Assembly (NCBI RefSeq): GCF_900606115.1
Contig: NZ_UWPJ01000011.1
Location: 1 to 64,000, forward strand
DNA from: Pigmentiphaga humi
GTDB taxonomy: Bacteria > Pseudomonadota > Gammaproteobacteria > Burkholderiales > Burkholderiaceae_B
Direction: 5' to 3'
DNA: 64,000 nt
Shown here piece after piece: positions 9,464-18,580 of the stretch. The notes under the pieces are model-generated. The model ran no database searches. It was not told the origin of the DNA and saw nothing but the letters and a program-made list of their open reading frames with translations. The position numbers and the translations under genes are program-made. How positions within the stretch are numbered: the first letter of the stretch is position 1; every line of letters starts with the position of its first letter.

Positions 9464-9543
9464 TTTTGTTGCGCCGGGCTGTCGGGTTTCGGGCGCCCGT
9501 TCGGCTTTAGGAGAACAGAGCATCTCCTGCGACGAGCCATCCC

Positions 9544-12162
9544 ATGCCCTATCCTCCCGTACCGTCTCATTTCCGCAGCGGCCGATCCAACCCGCGGTCG
9601 CGCGGCCTGCCTTGGACCGCCGCCGCCACTGCCGCGCTGCTGGGCGTCCATCCCGGCGTCATGGCCCAGGCGCCGGCGCCAGCCGGCGTACGCGCCTACC
9701 TGGTCGCGCCCGGGCCGCTGGACGAGGTGTTGAACGGCTTCGCCCGCCAGGCCGGCATCTCGCTGTCGTTCACGCCGCAGCAGGTGGCCGGGCGCAGCAG
9801 CCCGGGGCTGGCGGGCGAGTTCAGCGTCGATGCGGCGCTGGCGCGCCTGCTGGAAGGCAGCGGCCATAGCGCCGTGGCGCAGGCGCCCGGCCGTTATCGA
9901 CTGCAGGCCGCGGCGGCCGGTTCGGCGGCCGTAGCCGCCGCACCGCCGGCGGGCGACGCGGAGGTGGCCACGCTGCCTACCGTAGTGGTGACGGCCGCCG
10001 CCGATACCGGCATCGCCGACGCCTCCAACACCATCGTCATCAGCCGCGAAAGCCTGGACCGCTTCCCGCCCACCAGCCCGGGCGACATCTTCCGCGACAT
10101 CGCCGGCGTCATGGTCGCAAACAATCGCAACGGTCCGTCGCTGGACCTGAACATCCGCGGCATGCAGGGCTTCGGGCGGGTCAAGGTGCTGGTGGACGGC
10201 ACCGAATCATCCAGCTCCAGCTACAAGGGCTACGGTGGCGAAAGCACGCGCGCCTTCATCGATCCCGAACTGCTGGGCGAGGTCAAGATCGAGAAAGGGC
10301 CCAACGCCGGTCCCTACGGCGCCGGCGTGGTCGGCGGCGTGGTGAGCGCTTCGACCTTGACGGCGGCCGACCTCATCAAGGACGGCAAAAGCTACGGCCT
10401 GCGCCTGCGCGGCACGCTGGCCAACAACCAGGCCGGCACCGACAGCTACCAAGTGTTCGGCCCGGGGCCCAGCGGCTCGGCGTCGGCCCAGCCGGGCACC
10501 GACGCAGGCTTCCGCGAGATCACGCTGCCCGGCCGGACCTGGACGGGCAGCATCGTCGGCGCCTGGCGCCCCAACGACATGCTCGACCTGGTCGCCGGCT
10601 TGAGCCGCCGCCGCGCCGGCAACTACGTCTCGGGCAGCCGGGGCGATGTGACCGGCCGCTTCGCGCCCGCCGAGGCGCCGCGGCGGCTGTCGTACTACCA
10701 GCCCGGATCCGAGGTCTACAACACCTCGCAGGACACCGACTCGGTGCTGCTGAAGGCGGGCCTGAAACTGCCCGCCGACCAGCGGCTCGACCTCGGCTTC
10801 AGCCGGCTGGAGAGCCTGTTCGGCGAGGCGCGCAGCGCCGGCTATCCCGAATACATCGAACAGCTCAATCTCAGCAGCGCCGACAAGAAGCTGTACACGG
10901 CCCGCTATGCGTGGTCGCCGGTCGGCAACCCGTGGATCGACCTGCGCGCCAACGTGTGGGCCGCCGACTCCGAGGAATACCAGGCCGCCGACATCCGCGG
11001 GATCGCCATGATCTCCGGCATCCATCGCGCCCAGCACGCCAACACGCGCGGCCGCGGCGTAGAAGTGTGGAACACCAGCGTGCTGGACCTGTGGGGCGTG
11101 GGGCTGAGCCTGAAGTACGGCGCAACCTGGCTGTACGAGAAGGCCCGAATCGCGCCGCTGGACGGCGGCATCTACATGGAGCCCAACGGTCAGCGCCGGA
11201 TGAGTTCGGAATTCGTGCAGGCCGAGGTGATGCCGATCGACAGCGTGACGCTCAACGCCGGCGTGCGCCGCGAGCGCTACGAGATGCGGGGCGCGGGCGA
11301 GGTCTCGTCGGGAATACCGGGGCAAGTGCTGCCGCTGAACATCCGCCATGGCGAGAGCCGGACCAATCCGAGTCTGGGGGCCACCTGGCAGATCATGCGG
11401 GCGGTGCAGCTGTTCGGCCGCTACGGCGAAGGCTGGCGTCCGCCTTCGACCAAGGAGACGATCAACGGCCTGATCGCCGACTCGAACGTGGGCCGGGCTC
11501 TGCTCAGGCCCGAATTCATCCGCAGCACCGAGGCCGGTGCGAGGCTGACGCTGCGCGACCAGTGGCTGCGCAACGACCAGTTGGCCGCGTCGCTCACGTT
11601 CTTCCGCAACAAGACGACCGATTACGTGCAGGGCTTCGCCGGCGAGTTCCGCAACGCCGACAGCGCCGATTTCCGCGGCCTGGAGTTCAACCTGAACTAC
11701 GACGGCGGCGTGGTCTTCGCGCGCTATGCCTTCACCCGCTACTCCAAGATCGAATTCTGCGGCGTGGCGCTGGCGTTCAATACGGCGCCGCCGTGCTTCA
11801 AGATGCCGTACGAAGACTATGCCTCGGGCTGGGACCTGTCGATGAGCGGGCTGTACGTGCCGCCCAAGGCCCAGCACAGCCTGACGGTCGGCGCCCGCCT
11901 GCTGGAGCGCCGGCTGACGCTGGGCGCGCGCGCGATCCTGGCGCGCGACAACGCCGCCGGCGGCGACGTGGTGTCCAGCGGCTGGCGTTCCTATACGGTC
12001 TACGACCTGTTCGCGGGCTACCGGATCAACGACCGGCTGAACGTCAACCTCAGCGTCGAGAACCTGACCGACCGCTTCTACATGGACGCCGGCACCAGCT
12101 CCATGCTGGCCATACCGTCGCCCGGCCGCACCGCCAAGCTCACGCTCACGTACTCTCTTTGA
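9544..12162 (+). CDS. TonB-dependent HasR/HemR-like transducer receptor (system 1)
   Basis: The 872-residue outer-membrane receptor has a signal peptide ending near VMAQA and a secretin/TonB N-terminal (STN) signalling domain at about residues 50-115. A TonB box-like LPTVVVTAA follows near 140, then the plug (DIFRDIAGVMVANN, LNIRGMQGFGRVKVLVDG) and a beta-barrel ending LAIPSPGRTAKLTLTYSL. Plug and barrel features resemble heme/hemoprotein receptors of the HasR-HemR group. Ligand identity is inference. It lies downstream of fecI- and fecR-type genes and 8 nt before the next gene, so it belongs to one operon. Confidence 0.85.
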   Translation: MPYPPVPSHFRSGRSNPRSRGLPWTAAATAALLGVHPGVMAQAPAPAGVRAYLVAPGPLDEVLNGFARQAGISLSFTPQQVAGRSSPGLAGEFSVDAALARLLEGSGHSAVAQAPGRYRLQAAAAGSAAVAAAPPAGDAEVATLPTVVVTAAADTGIADASNTIVISRESLDRFPPTSPGDIFRDIAGVMVANNRNGPSLDLNIRGMQGFGRVKVLVDGTESSSSSYKGYGGESTRAFIDPELLGEVKIEKGPNAGPYGAGVVGGVVSASTLTAADLIKDGKSYGLRLRGTLANNQAGTDSYQVFGPGPSGSASAQPGTDAGFREITLPGRTWTGSIVGAWRPNDMLDLVAGLSRRRAGNYVSGSRGDVTGRFAPAEAPRRLSYYQPGSEVYNTSQDTDSVLLKAGLKLPADQRLDLGFSRLESLFGEARSAGYPEYIEQLNLSSADKKLYTARYAWSPVGNPWIDLRANVWAADSEEYQAADIRGIAMISGIHRAQHANTRGRGVEVWNTSVLDLWGVGLSLKYGATWLYEKARIAPLDGGIYMEPNGQRRMSSEFVQAEVMPIDSVTLNAGVRRERYEMRGAGEVSSGIPGQVLPLNIRHGESRTNPSLGATWQIMRAVQLFGRYGEGWRPPSTKETINGLIADSNVGRALLRPEFIRSTEAGARLTLRDQWLRNDQLAASLTFFRNKTTDYVQGFAGEFRNADSADFRGLEFNLNYDGGVVFARYAFTRYSKIEFCGVALAFNTAPPCFKMPYEDYASGWDLSMSGLYVPPKAQHSLTVGARLLERRLTLGARAILARDNAAGGDVVSSGWRSYTVYDLFAGYRINDRLNVNLSVENLTDRFYMDAGTSSMLAIPSPGRTAKLTLTYSL

Positions 12163-12170
12163 AGACTGCC

Positions 12171-13931
12171 ATGAAGACATTTTCCATCGCGGGCCGATAC
12201 AGCCGCTGCCTGCCGCTCTTGCTGGCGCTGGCCGTGTCGGCCGGTCCGGCCCGCGCCGCGCTGCCGTCGGTCGACATCATCACCAACTTCACCGGCAGCC
12301 AGCCCGGCGGCGGCAACGGTTCATTGAGCCACGGCACGCTTACCGAGGGCGCCGACGGCTATCTGTACGGCCGCTCGCTGTTCGGCGGCGGCACCGAGGC
12401 CAACATGCAGGATGCCGGCGGCCTGCAGGGCGGCCGCGTACCGGTGTTCTACCGCCTGCGCAACGACGGCAGCGGCTTCGAAGTGCTGTCGCGCAACGCC
12501 ACGGTGCTGCCGGTGGCCACCGGCGGCTGGCTCGCCGCCGGCGACGGCTATCTGTACGGGCCGTCGAACAACAACGGCGGCGTGCTGCTGCGCTACCTGC
12601 CCGGCGGCAGCCCCGAATGGACCTTCTTCGGCCCCAATAGCACCGTCAGCCCGCGCGCCGACGTGGTGGCCGAATCCCTGGGCCGCTTCATCGTGGGCCG
12701 CACCAGCAATCCTCTGCGCGCGCTAAGCATGGACGGCGCCACGGTGACGACGCTGGCCGCGCTCGGCAACGTCGGCGCCAGCCCGATCTATATGGTGACC
12801 GATACCGACGGCACCGTGTACGGCGTGTTCAGCACAGGCGGAGGCAACGGCCGCGGCTCGCTGTTCCGCCTGAGCGCCGACGGCGCCGCGCTGAAGCTGA
12901 TCCTGGGCTTCGACGACAACCAGGTCGGCGGCTATTTCAACGGTCCCTACCGGCCGATCGTATTGGCCGGCGACTACATATACGGCGTGACCTACCGCGG
13001 CCCGCTGGCCGGCGGCGTGTTCTGGCGCATCCGCAAGGACGCCGCCGGCGCCAACAGCGGCCGCGACGACGTGGAGATACTGCACAGCTTCGGCACCGGC
13101 GACGTGCTGGGAGGCAACAATCCCGACAACCTGATCCTGGGCCGGGACGGCCACATCTACGGCATCACGCAGGGCGGGGCGACGCTGTCGGGCGCGCCGG
13201 CCAGCGGCGCCATCTTCCGCTATCGGATCGGCGAGGGCGAAGACGACAAAGGCCTGCTGGAAGTGCTGCATACCTTTTCCCGCGAGTTGCCCGATCCGCC
13301 GCGCAACAACATCTACTACGTGAACGGCGCGCCGGTGGCCAGCCCGATCAACCTCGGCGCCAATGCCGGCGGCCACACCGTGACGGCGCTCGCGCAGGCC
13401 AGCAACGGCCAGTTCTACGGGCTCACTTCCTTTGGCGGCAGCTACGGCTGGGGCACGCTGTTCCGCTTCAATCCCGGCGACGAGGTGGAGCCCGGCTCGG
13501 CGCTGACCCCCGTGCAGCCGCAGGTGATCTTCGGCATCAACAGCCTCGACGCTGGCCAGAACCGCTACACCCTGGCGGTGGGCGGCCATGTGTCCTTCTA
13601 TTGGCGCGGCGTGTTCGCGGCCGGCTGCGTGGCGTCGTCGACCGAGCCGGATTCTCCGTGGAACGGGCCGCGGCCGCAGGAAGGCAACTATCTGAAGGCC
13701 GAACGCATCGACGCGGTGAAAGGCGGCACCTGGCAGTACACGCTGACGTGCGAGCCGCAGAGCAGCGAATACACCGAGCCGGTGTCGGCCACCGTGACGG
13801 TGGAAGTGGTGCCGGAGGTGGCCGACGCAAAAGAAGTGGGCAACGGCGGCGGAGCGTTCGGGTGGTGGAGCCTGTTGCCGCTGCTGATGGCGTGGGGCTG
13901 CGCGGCGCGCCATCGCAGGCGCGCATGCTGA
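12171..13931 (+). CDS. Secreted GloVer-type repeat protein with C-terminal anchor
   Basis: The 586-residue protein has a signal peptide ending near ARAAL. It then has repeated units ending in YG plus a glycine-rich turn and LFR (for example DGYLYGRSLFGGG, GTVYGVFSTGGGNGRGSLFR, GQFYGLTSFGGSYGWGTLFR), typical of GloVer tandem-repeat proteins that probably form a propeller-like fold. The tail is GNGGGAFGWWSLLPLLMAWG followed by RHRRR: a Gly motif, hydrophobic span and basic end, like GlyGly-CTERM sorting signals. Its place 8 nt after the receptor suggests a surface accessory to uptake. Function is not known. Confidence 0.65.
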   Translation: MKTFSIAGRYSRCLPLLLALAVSAGPARAALPSVDIITNFTGSQPGGGNGSLSHGTLTEGADGYLYGRSLFGGGTEANMQDAGGLQGGRVPVFYRLRNDGSGFEVLSRNATVLPVATGGWLAAGDGYLYGPSNNNGGVLLRYLPGGSPEWTFFGPNSTVSPRADVVAESLGRFIVGRTSNPLRALSMDGATVTTLAALGNVGASPIYMVTDTDGTVYGVFSTGGGNGRGSLFRLSADGAALKLILGFDDNQVGGYFNGPYRPIVLAGDYIYGVTYRGPLAGGVFWRIRKDAAGANSGRDDVEILHSFGTGDVLGGNNPDNLILGRDGHIYGITQGGATLSGAPASGAIFRYRIGEGEDDKGLLEVLHTFSRELPDPPRNNIYYVNGAPVASPINLGANAGGHTVTALAQASNGQFYGLTSFGGSYGWGTLFRFNPGDEVEPGSALTPVQPQVIFGINSLDAGQNRYTLAVGGHVSFYWRGVFAAGCVASSTEPDSPWNGPRPQEGNYLKAERIDAVKGGTWQYTLTCEPQSSEYTEPVSATVTVEVVPEVADAKEVGNGGGAFGWWSLLPLLMAWGCAARHRRRAC

Positions 13932-15268
13932 GGGGCGTGCGGCGTCCATGGCTGCCGCTGTCGTGGCTGATGGCGTCGTGGCTGCTGCTGGCGCCAGGGC
14001 CTGCGGCCGGTGCCGATGCCTGGACGGCGCTGCAGGACCGCGTCCAAGAGTTTTACCGGCAAGGCGCCTATGCGGAGTCCGAGCAGAGCGCGCGGCAATC
14101 GCTGGCATTGGCGCAGGCACAGGACGGCGAAGACTCGATGCGGGCGGCGTCCAGCCTGAACGGGCTGGCGCTGGCGCTGGACGCGCAGGGCCGGCACGCC
14201 GAGGCGCTGCCGCTGCTGGCGCGCGCCGTGCGGATCTCGGAGACGGTGCCAGACGCGCCGCCCGGCGTTGCGGCCTCGCTGCGTTTCAATCTCGCCTCGG
14301 TGCACGAAGCCCTGAACGATTATGCGGCCGCCGCGGCGGCGTATGAGCAGGCGCTGCGGATACGGGAAGCCGCGCCGGGCGCGGATGCCGCCGACGCGCT
14401 GCCCGTCCTGCTGGCGTTGAGCCGGGTCGGGGCGCAGCAGGGCCGGCATGGCGAAGCGGAGGCATACGCGCGGCGGGCTGTGGCCAATATCGAGTCCCGG
14501 CTCGGCCCCGACGCGCTGCAGTTGGCCCGGCCGCTGATCGAAACCGCGCTGGCCATGCAGCGCCAGGGCAAAACCGAAGGCGTGCCGGCGCTGCTGGAGC
14601 GCGCGCTGGCGATCCGGCAGGCGGCGCTCGGCCCGGCGCATGCCGACGTGGCCGACAGCCTCGAGCATCTGGCGCGCTTCTACCAAAGCACCAGCCGCGC
14701 GGATCTCGCCGAAACCCTGCTGGCGCGCGCGTTGGCCATCCGCGACGGACAGCGCGAAGAGACGCCGGCAATGGCCGAGAGCCTGAACGGCCTGGCGCTG
14801 GCGCATTACGCCCGCGGCGAATACGGCCAGGCCCGGCAGGCTTTCGCGCGCGCATTGGCCATTCTCGAGCGGCACCAGGGCCCCGATAGTCTGGTCGTGG
14901 CGCAGGTGGCGGGCAATCTGGCGCGGGCCGAAAGCGCGCAGGGCCATCAGGCCGAAGCGCAGGCGCTTTATCTGCGGGCGCTGGCCGTGCGCGAACGGCT
15001 CGACCCCGAGAGCCTGGATACTGCGCAGACGATGGAGGACCTGGCCGCGATGTATTTCGCGCAGCGCAGCTTCAGCAAGGCCGAGCCGCTATATCGCCGC
15101 GCGCAGGCGATCATAGCGAAGCGGCTGGGGCCGACCGATGTCCGGCTGCTGTACGGGCTGGACAGCCTGGTCGACCTGTACCAGGCGACGTTGCGCAGCG
15201 ACAAGGCGCGCGACGCGGCCAGACTGGCGCAGGACATCCGCAAGGCGGCCGCCGCCGGCACGCACTGA
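13925..15268 (+). CDS. Secreted tetratricopeptide-repeat protein
   Basis: The 447-residue protein begins with a signal peptide (LPLSWLMASWLLLAPGPAAG) and then consists of about nine TPR units of the long ~42-residue kinesin-light-chain type. Examples are LNGLALALDAQGRHAEALPL and AESLNGLALAHYARGEYGQA. It overlaps the preceding gene by 7 nt and is the last gene of system 1. A scaffold or adaptor role in the periplasm is likely, perhaps for the GloVer-type protein. No specific function can be assigned. Confidence 0.75.
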   Translation: MLRGVRRPWLPLSWLMASWLLLAPGPAAGADAWTALQDRVQEFYRQGAYAESEQSARQSLALAQAQDGEDSMRAASSLNGLALALDAQGRHAEALPLLARAVRISETVPDAPPGVAASLRFNLASVHEALNDYAAAAAAYEQALRIREAAPGADAADALPVLLALSRVGAQQGRHGEAEAYARRAVANIESRLGPDALQLARPLIETALAMQRQGKTEGVPALLERALAIRQAALGPAHADVADSLEHLARFYQSTSRADLAETLLARALAIRDGQREETPAMAESLNGLALAHYARGEYGQARQAFARALAILERHQGPDSLVVAQVAGNLARAESAQGHQAEAQALYLRALAVRERLDPESLDTAQTMEDLAAMYFAQRSFSKAEPLYRRAQAIIAKRLGPTDVRLLYGLDSLVDLYQATLRSDKARDAARLAQDIRKAAAAGTH

Positions 15269-15355
15269 GTCTGCCGCGGATGCTGTCGTCGGGCCAGCTG
15301 AAGGCAAATCATGCAACTGGTACCGGAGCCTAGAGAAGGCGTGGGAACATCGGAA

Positions 15356-15676
15356 CTACGCCTGGTGCAGTGCTTCGCGCAAGATGCGGCGCAGCGTTTC
15401 TTCGGTCAAAGGTGCCTCGCCTCCAACGAATGCCCGGCGCAACGTATCGTTGATGACTGTCTGGTATCCGGTCCCTTGCCGTGCCGCCTGGGTCTTGGCT
15501 GCTTCGATCACGTCGGCGTCCAGGCGTATGGTGATGCTGATCTTGCCGGGCTTGGCCGCACGCGCGAAATCTTCCGGCGTCCATTCAGGATTGTCGGAAT
15601 CGGCCGCGATGCCCGCGTTGATTGCGGCATCTTCGGCCTCCGTGGGAGACAGATGATCCGGCTTAAGCTTCGGCAT
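15356..15676 (-). CDS. brnA: BrnA-type antitoxin
   Basis: The 106-residue protein ends in a ribbon-helix-helix-like DNA-binding segment. KISITIRLDADVIEAAKTQA is the beta strand plus first helix, and GTGYQTVINDTLRRAF the second. The N-terminus EWTPEDFARAAKP is typical of BrnA. It follows brnT with a 14-nt overlap, the usual toxin-first order of this family, and would bind toxin and repress the pair's promoter. Confidence 0.85.
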   Translation of the reverse strand: MPKLKPDHLSPTEAEDAAINAGIAADSDNPEWTPEDFARAAKPGKISITIRLDADVIEAAKTQAARQGTGYQTVINDTLRRAFVGGEAPLTEETLRRILREALHQA

Positions 15677-15935
15677 ACTGCCGCTCCTCCCGCTTGTTCG
15701 CTTTGCGCAAGCTGATAATGCGGCGAATATTGCCGCGATCCACGTACACCACTACATGGAGGCGGTTACCGATGTAGCCGATCGCGCTCATGCGATCTTC
15801 ACCATATTCGAAACGATCGTCTTTGCGCACCAGCGCATCGGCCCACTCGAATGAGCGGGCCTCGTCCAGCGGCATGCCATGTTTGGCTTGGTTCGACTCG
15901 TTCTTCGTGGGGTGATAAGTGATGTAGACCAGCAT
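15663..15935 (-). CDS. brnT: BrnT-type ribonuclease toxin
   Basis: The 90-residue product has the BrnT pattern ESNQAKHGMPLDEARSFEWA, then RMSAIGYIGNRLHVVVYVDR and IRRIISLRKANKREER. The family has a RelE-like fold and cleaves RNA. ATG 15935 gives the family N-terminus; an in-frame ATG at 15965 would add ten unrelated residues. An AT-rich stretch at 15930-15970 with ATGTACAT probably carries the promoter and antitoxin operator. Confidence 0.85.
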   Translation of the reverse strand: MLVYITYHPTKNESNQAKHGMPLDEARSFEWADALVRKDDRFEYGEDRMSAIGYIGNRLHVVVYVDRGNIRRIISLRKANKREERQYAEA

Positions 15936-16198
15936 TAATGTACATACAAAGTAACTACATAACAAGTAGTCTCTCTTGTTTACGCGCCGCAGGCGCCGTA
16001 CCTGGCATCGGAATGGGGTAGGCGCGCCCTACCGCGCACTCTACCGAGCATTGCTGCAGTTGCACCGGAAGCTGAGGGGCGATTTGTCCTATTCCTCGTC
16101 TCGATAGAGCCTCTCGCGCACCGTCGCGAGCGCCTGCTTGCTTCACCGCTGTTCGACCACGGGCTTCCACGAAACGGACCGCCGCAACCGCCGTCGTC
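15936..16198. other. Gene-free spacer between brnTA and the receptor promoter
   Basis: No convincing coding sequence was found. The left end is AT-rich and probably carries the brnTA promoter. A small inverted repeat, GGTAGGGCGCG-like on either side of 16021-16033, reads GTAGGCGCGCCCTAC. The rest looks like unconstrained GC-rich DNA and may be the scar of an insertion or deletion. Confidence 0.4.
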
Positions 16199-16249
16199 TT
16201 GACAAACAATTTTGGGAATCATTATTATTCTTACTGATCATTTGGTCAG
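16199..16249 (+). promoter_or_regulatory. Promoter with Fur-like box and TetR-type operator
   Basis: TTGACA at 16199-16204 and TATTAT at 16223-16228, 18 nt apart, form a good sigma-70 promoter. A Fur-like box (AATTTTGGGAATCATTATT, 13/19) covers 16208-16226 between them. An inverted repeat, ACTGATCATTTGGTCAGT at 16233-16250, lies at the expected transcription start. A variant of the same palindrome precedes the tetR-type gene at 19843-19860, which suggests a shared operator. Confidence 0.75.
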
Positions 16250-16364
16250 TTAACGAATCGATCGATTAATTACTCGGTGTGAAACCGATCCGAGCCCATA
16301 GCGCCCTGTCATGGAACAGGGTCTTTTCGGCCTGGATTTCCCTGCATCTGTCCGAAGGCGAGCC

Positions 16365-18566
16365 ATGCGTGCCAGCAATCACCAAGAGTGTGTCCATGAG
16401 GTCTTGCCGCGACTTTCGCGGATTGCCGGTGCGCTGGCGTCGTTTCTCGTAGCGGCGCCCTCGGCATGGGCGCAGAGCGATGCATCGCCCCAGCCCGTCG
16501 CGGAGCTTCCGGCCGTCACCGTGACGGCCCGCAAGCGCGAGGAATCCGCGCAAACCGTTCCGATCAGCATGACCGTGCTCGACGGCCAGACCGCGGCGGC
16601 CGTCTCGGCCCCGTCCGACAGCAACGCCGGGCTGGCGCGGTCGGCGCCGAACGTTGCTTTCGCCGACAGCGGCGGCCAGTTCGGCAATCTGTTCGTCATT
16701 CGCGGCGTCGGTTCGTTCGCGCCGCTTTCGTCGGACGACACGTCGGCCGTCATGTACCTGGGCGAGGTGCCGCGCTCGGTCTATGGAACACCGCCGGCCT
16801 TGCTCGACATCGACCGCGTCGAAATCATGCGCGGCCCGCAAGGCACATTGTTCGGCCGCAATACGCAGGCCGGGGCAATCAACGTCGTCCCCAGGCTGCC
16901 CACTTTCAAACGCGAGTTTTCGGCGACGGCCGAGGCCGGCACGCACGGCCACCGCCTTGGCGAGCTGATCGCGAACACGCCGCTGTCCGACACGCTGGCC
17001 GCGCGCCTGGCGGTGCGCTATTCGAATCTCGACGGCGCCGTTCCCAATGTCGCGGCCGGCGGCAGCGACGGCCGCGTGCAGGTGGGCGCGATGCGCGGGT
17101 CGCTGCTGTGGCTGCCGGGCGACCGCACCACCGTTGCCTTCACGGGCTTCTACGACCGGCGCGAATCCGACGCGCCGCGCTTCGTCTGGCTGCAGAACCC
17201 GCAGTTCCCGCAAAGCGCGGTCAACCCGGCCGGCAACATCCGCTGGCGCGACGCGGGTGCCAGCCTGAGGATCGAGCACGAGTTCGACCGCGTGCGCCTC
17301 ACCTCGCTGACCAGCTATCAAGACGATCGTTCGTTCCAGCCTTTCGACCTGACCGACGGGCTGATCTACGCCGCCATGACCGGGCAGCCGCAGGCCCTGT
17401 TCAACGTGCCGTATGCGGACTACGTCGGCATCCACTTCCGGGAGAAGACGTTCCAGCAGGAGTTGCGGCTGTCGTCGCTGGAGGAGGGCGGTTTCACCTG
17501 GACGGCCGGCGTCAACTACTTCCGCTCGCGCTTCACCAACGACACGCAGGCCGTGGCTTCGCCCGCCGCGTTCAATTTCCAGGCGCAGAACGGCACGCAG
17601 GACAACCGCATCGCCACCGACAGCATCGCGCTCTTCGGCGAGGGCACGCTGGCGCTGACGGACAGGCTCAAGGCCACGCTGGGCCTGCGCTATACGCACG
17701 AGAGCAAGGATGCGGACTATCTGTTCACCGGCAACGGGAACCCGGCCACCGTGCCGTTCTCCAGCCATAGCCTGAACCTCTCCGACCGTTTCCTGACCGG
17801 CCGCGCCGGGCTGTCGTACGACTGGACGCCCGACACCATGACCTACGCGACCGTTTCGCGCGGCGCGGTGAGCGCGGGCTATCCCGTGGTCCAGGTCAAC
17901 GGCGTCTATGGCAAGGCCGAGCCGCCGTATCCCACGTCGACGAGCTGGACGTATGAAGCCGGGTTCAAGTCGATGTGGCTGGACAGGCGGCTGGGCGTGA
18001 ACGGTTCGGTGTTCTACAACGACGTGAAGAACGGACACCTGATCGTTTTCGATCCGGCGCAGCTGTTCTTCGGTTCCGCATCTCTCGATTACCAGAGCAA
18101 GGGTGCGGAACTGGAGGCGGTTGCCAGCCTGAGCCGCCATCTGAAGCTGAGCGCGAGCGCCGGCTACACGCATGCCGAGCTCGTCGATGTTCCATCGGGC
18201 AGCTCGACCGGCGCGAAATCGGGCAACCGCGTGCCGAACATGCCCAAGTTCAATGCCTCGCTGGGCGTGCAATACGACGCGCCCATGCGCGTCGGCGCCG
18301 CCCGGGGGCGGCTGAAGGCCGCGCTCGCCTGGCAGTACGTGGGCAGACGCGCGGCGGACGTGAAAGAGAGCTTCGATCTGCCGGGCTATGGCGTCGTCAA
18401 TGCCCGGCTGGGGTGGCAGCAGGGCAGTTGGGAGCTCTACGGTTTTGCCTGGAATCTGTTCGACAAGCAATACCTGGTGGCCGGCCAGGCCTGGGGCCCG
18501 GGCGTCAGTTCGGTGCGCGTCGGGCAGCCGCGCGTGGTCGGGATGGGCGCGACCATGCGGTTCTGA
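16365..18566 (+). CDS. TonB-dependent siderophore receptor-like protein
   Basis: The 733-residue outer-membrane receptor has a signal peptide ending near PSAWAQ and a TonB box-like LPAVTVTARKREESAQ. The plug includes FVIRGVGSF and DRVEIMRGPQGTLFGRN, and the barrel ends in GMGATMRF with the terminal Phe needed for BAM insertion. It has no STN domain, unlike the other two receptors here. ATG 16365 is preferred because AAGGCGAG precedes it. With the MFS gene 14 nt downstream it forms an uptake unit, probably for a xenosiderophore. Confidence 0.88.
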   Translation: MRASNHQECVHEVLPRLSRIAGALASFLVAAPSAWAQSDASPQPVAELPAVTVTARKREESAQTVPISMTVLDGQTAAAVSAPSDSNAGLARSAPNVAFADSGGQFGNLFVIRGVGSFAPLSSDDTSAVMYLGEVPRSVYGTPPALLDIDRVEIMRGPQGTLFGRNTQAGAINVVPRLPTFKREFSATAEAGTHGHRLGELIANTPLSDTLAARLAVRYSNLDGAVPNVAAGGSDGRVQVGAMRGSLLWLPGDRTTVAFTGFYDRRESDAPRFVWLQNPQFPQSAVNPAGNIRWRDAGASLRIEHEFDRVRLTSLTSYQDDRSFQPFDLTDGLIYAAMTGQPQALFNVPYADYVGIHFREKTFQQELRLSSLEEGGFTWTAGVNYFRSRFTNDTQAVASPAAFNFQAQNGTQDNRIATDSIALFGEGTLALTDRLKATLGLRYTHESKDADYLFTGNGNPATVPFSSHSLNLSDRFLTGRAGLSYDWTPDTMTYATVSRGAVSAGYPVVQVNGVYGKAEPPYPTSTSWTYEAGFKSMWLDRRLGVNGSVFYNDVKNGHLIVFDPAQLFFGSASLDYQSKGAELEAVASLSRHLKLSASAGYTHAELVDVPSGSSTGAKSGNRVPNMPKFNASLGVQYDAPMRVGAARGRLKAALAWQYVGRRAADVKESFDLPGYGVVNARLGWQQGSWELYGFAWNLFDKQYLVAGQAWGPGVSSVRVGQPRVVGMGATMRF

Positions 18567-18580
18567 CGGGGCGCCGGCGC

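Noticed and set aside
10207-12180. A 657-codon antisense frame inside TonB receptor 1
   Set aside because: Its translation has no recognisable domain, and the opposite strand encodes a complete receptor.
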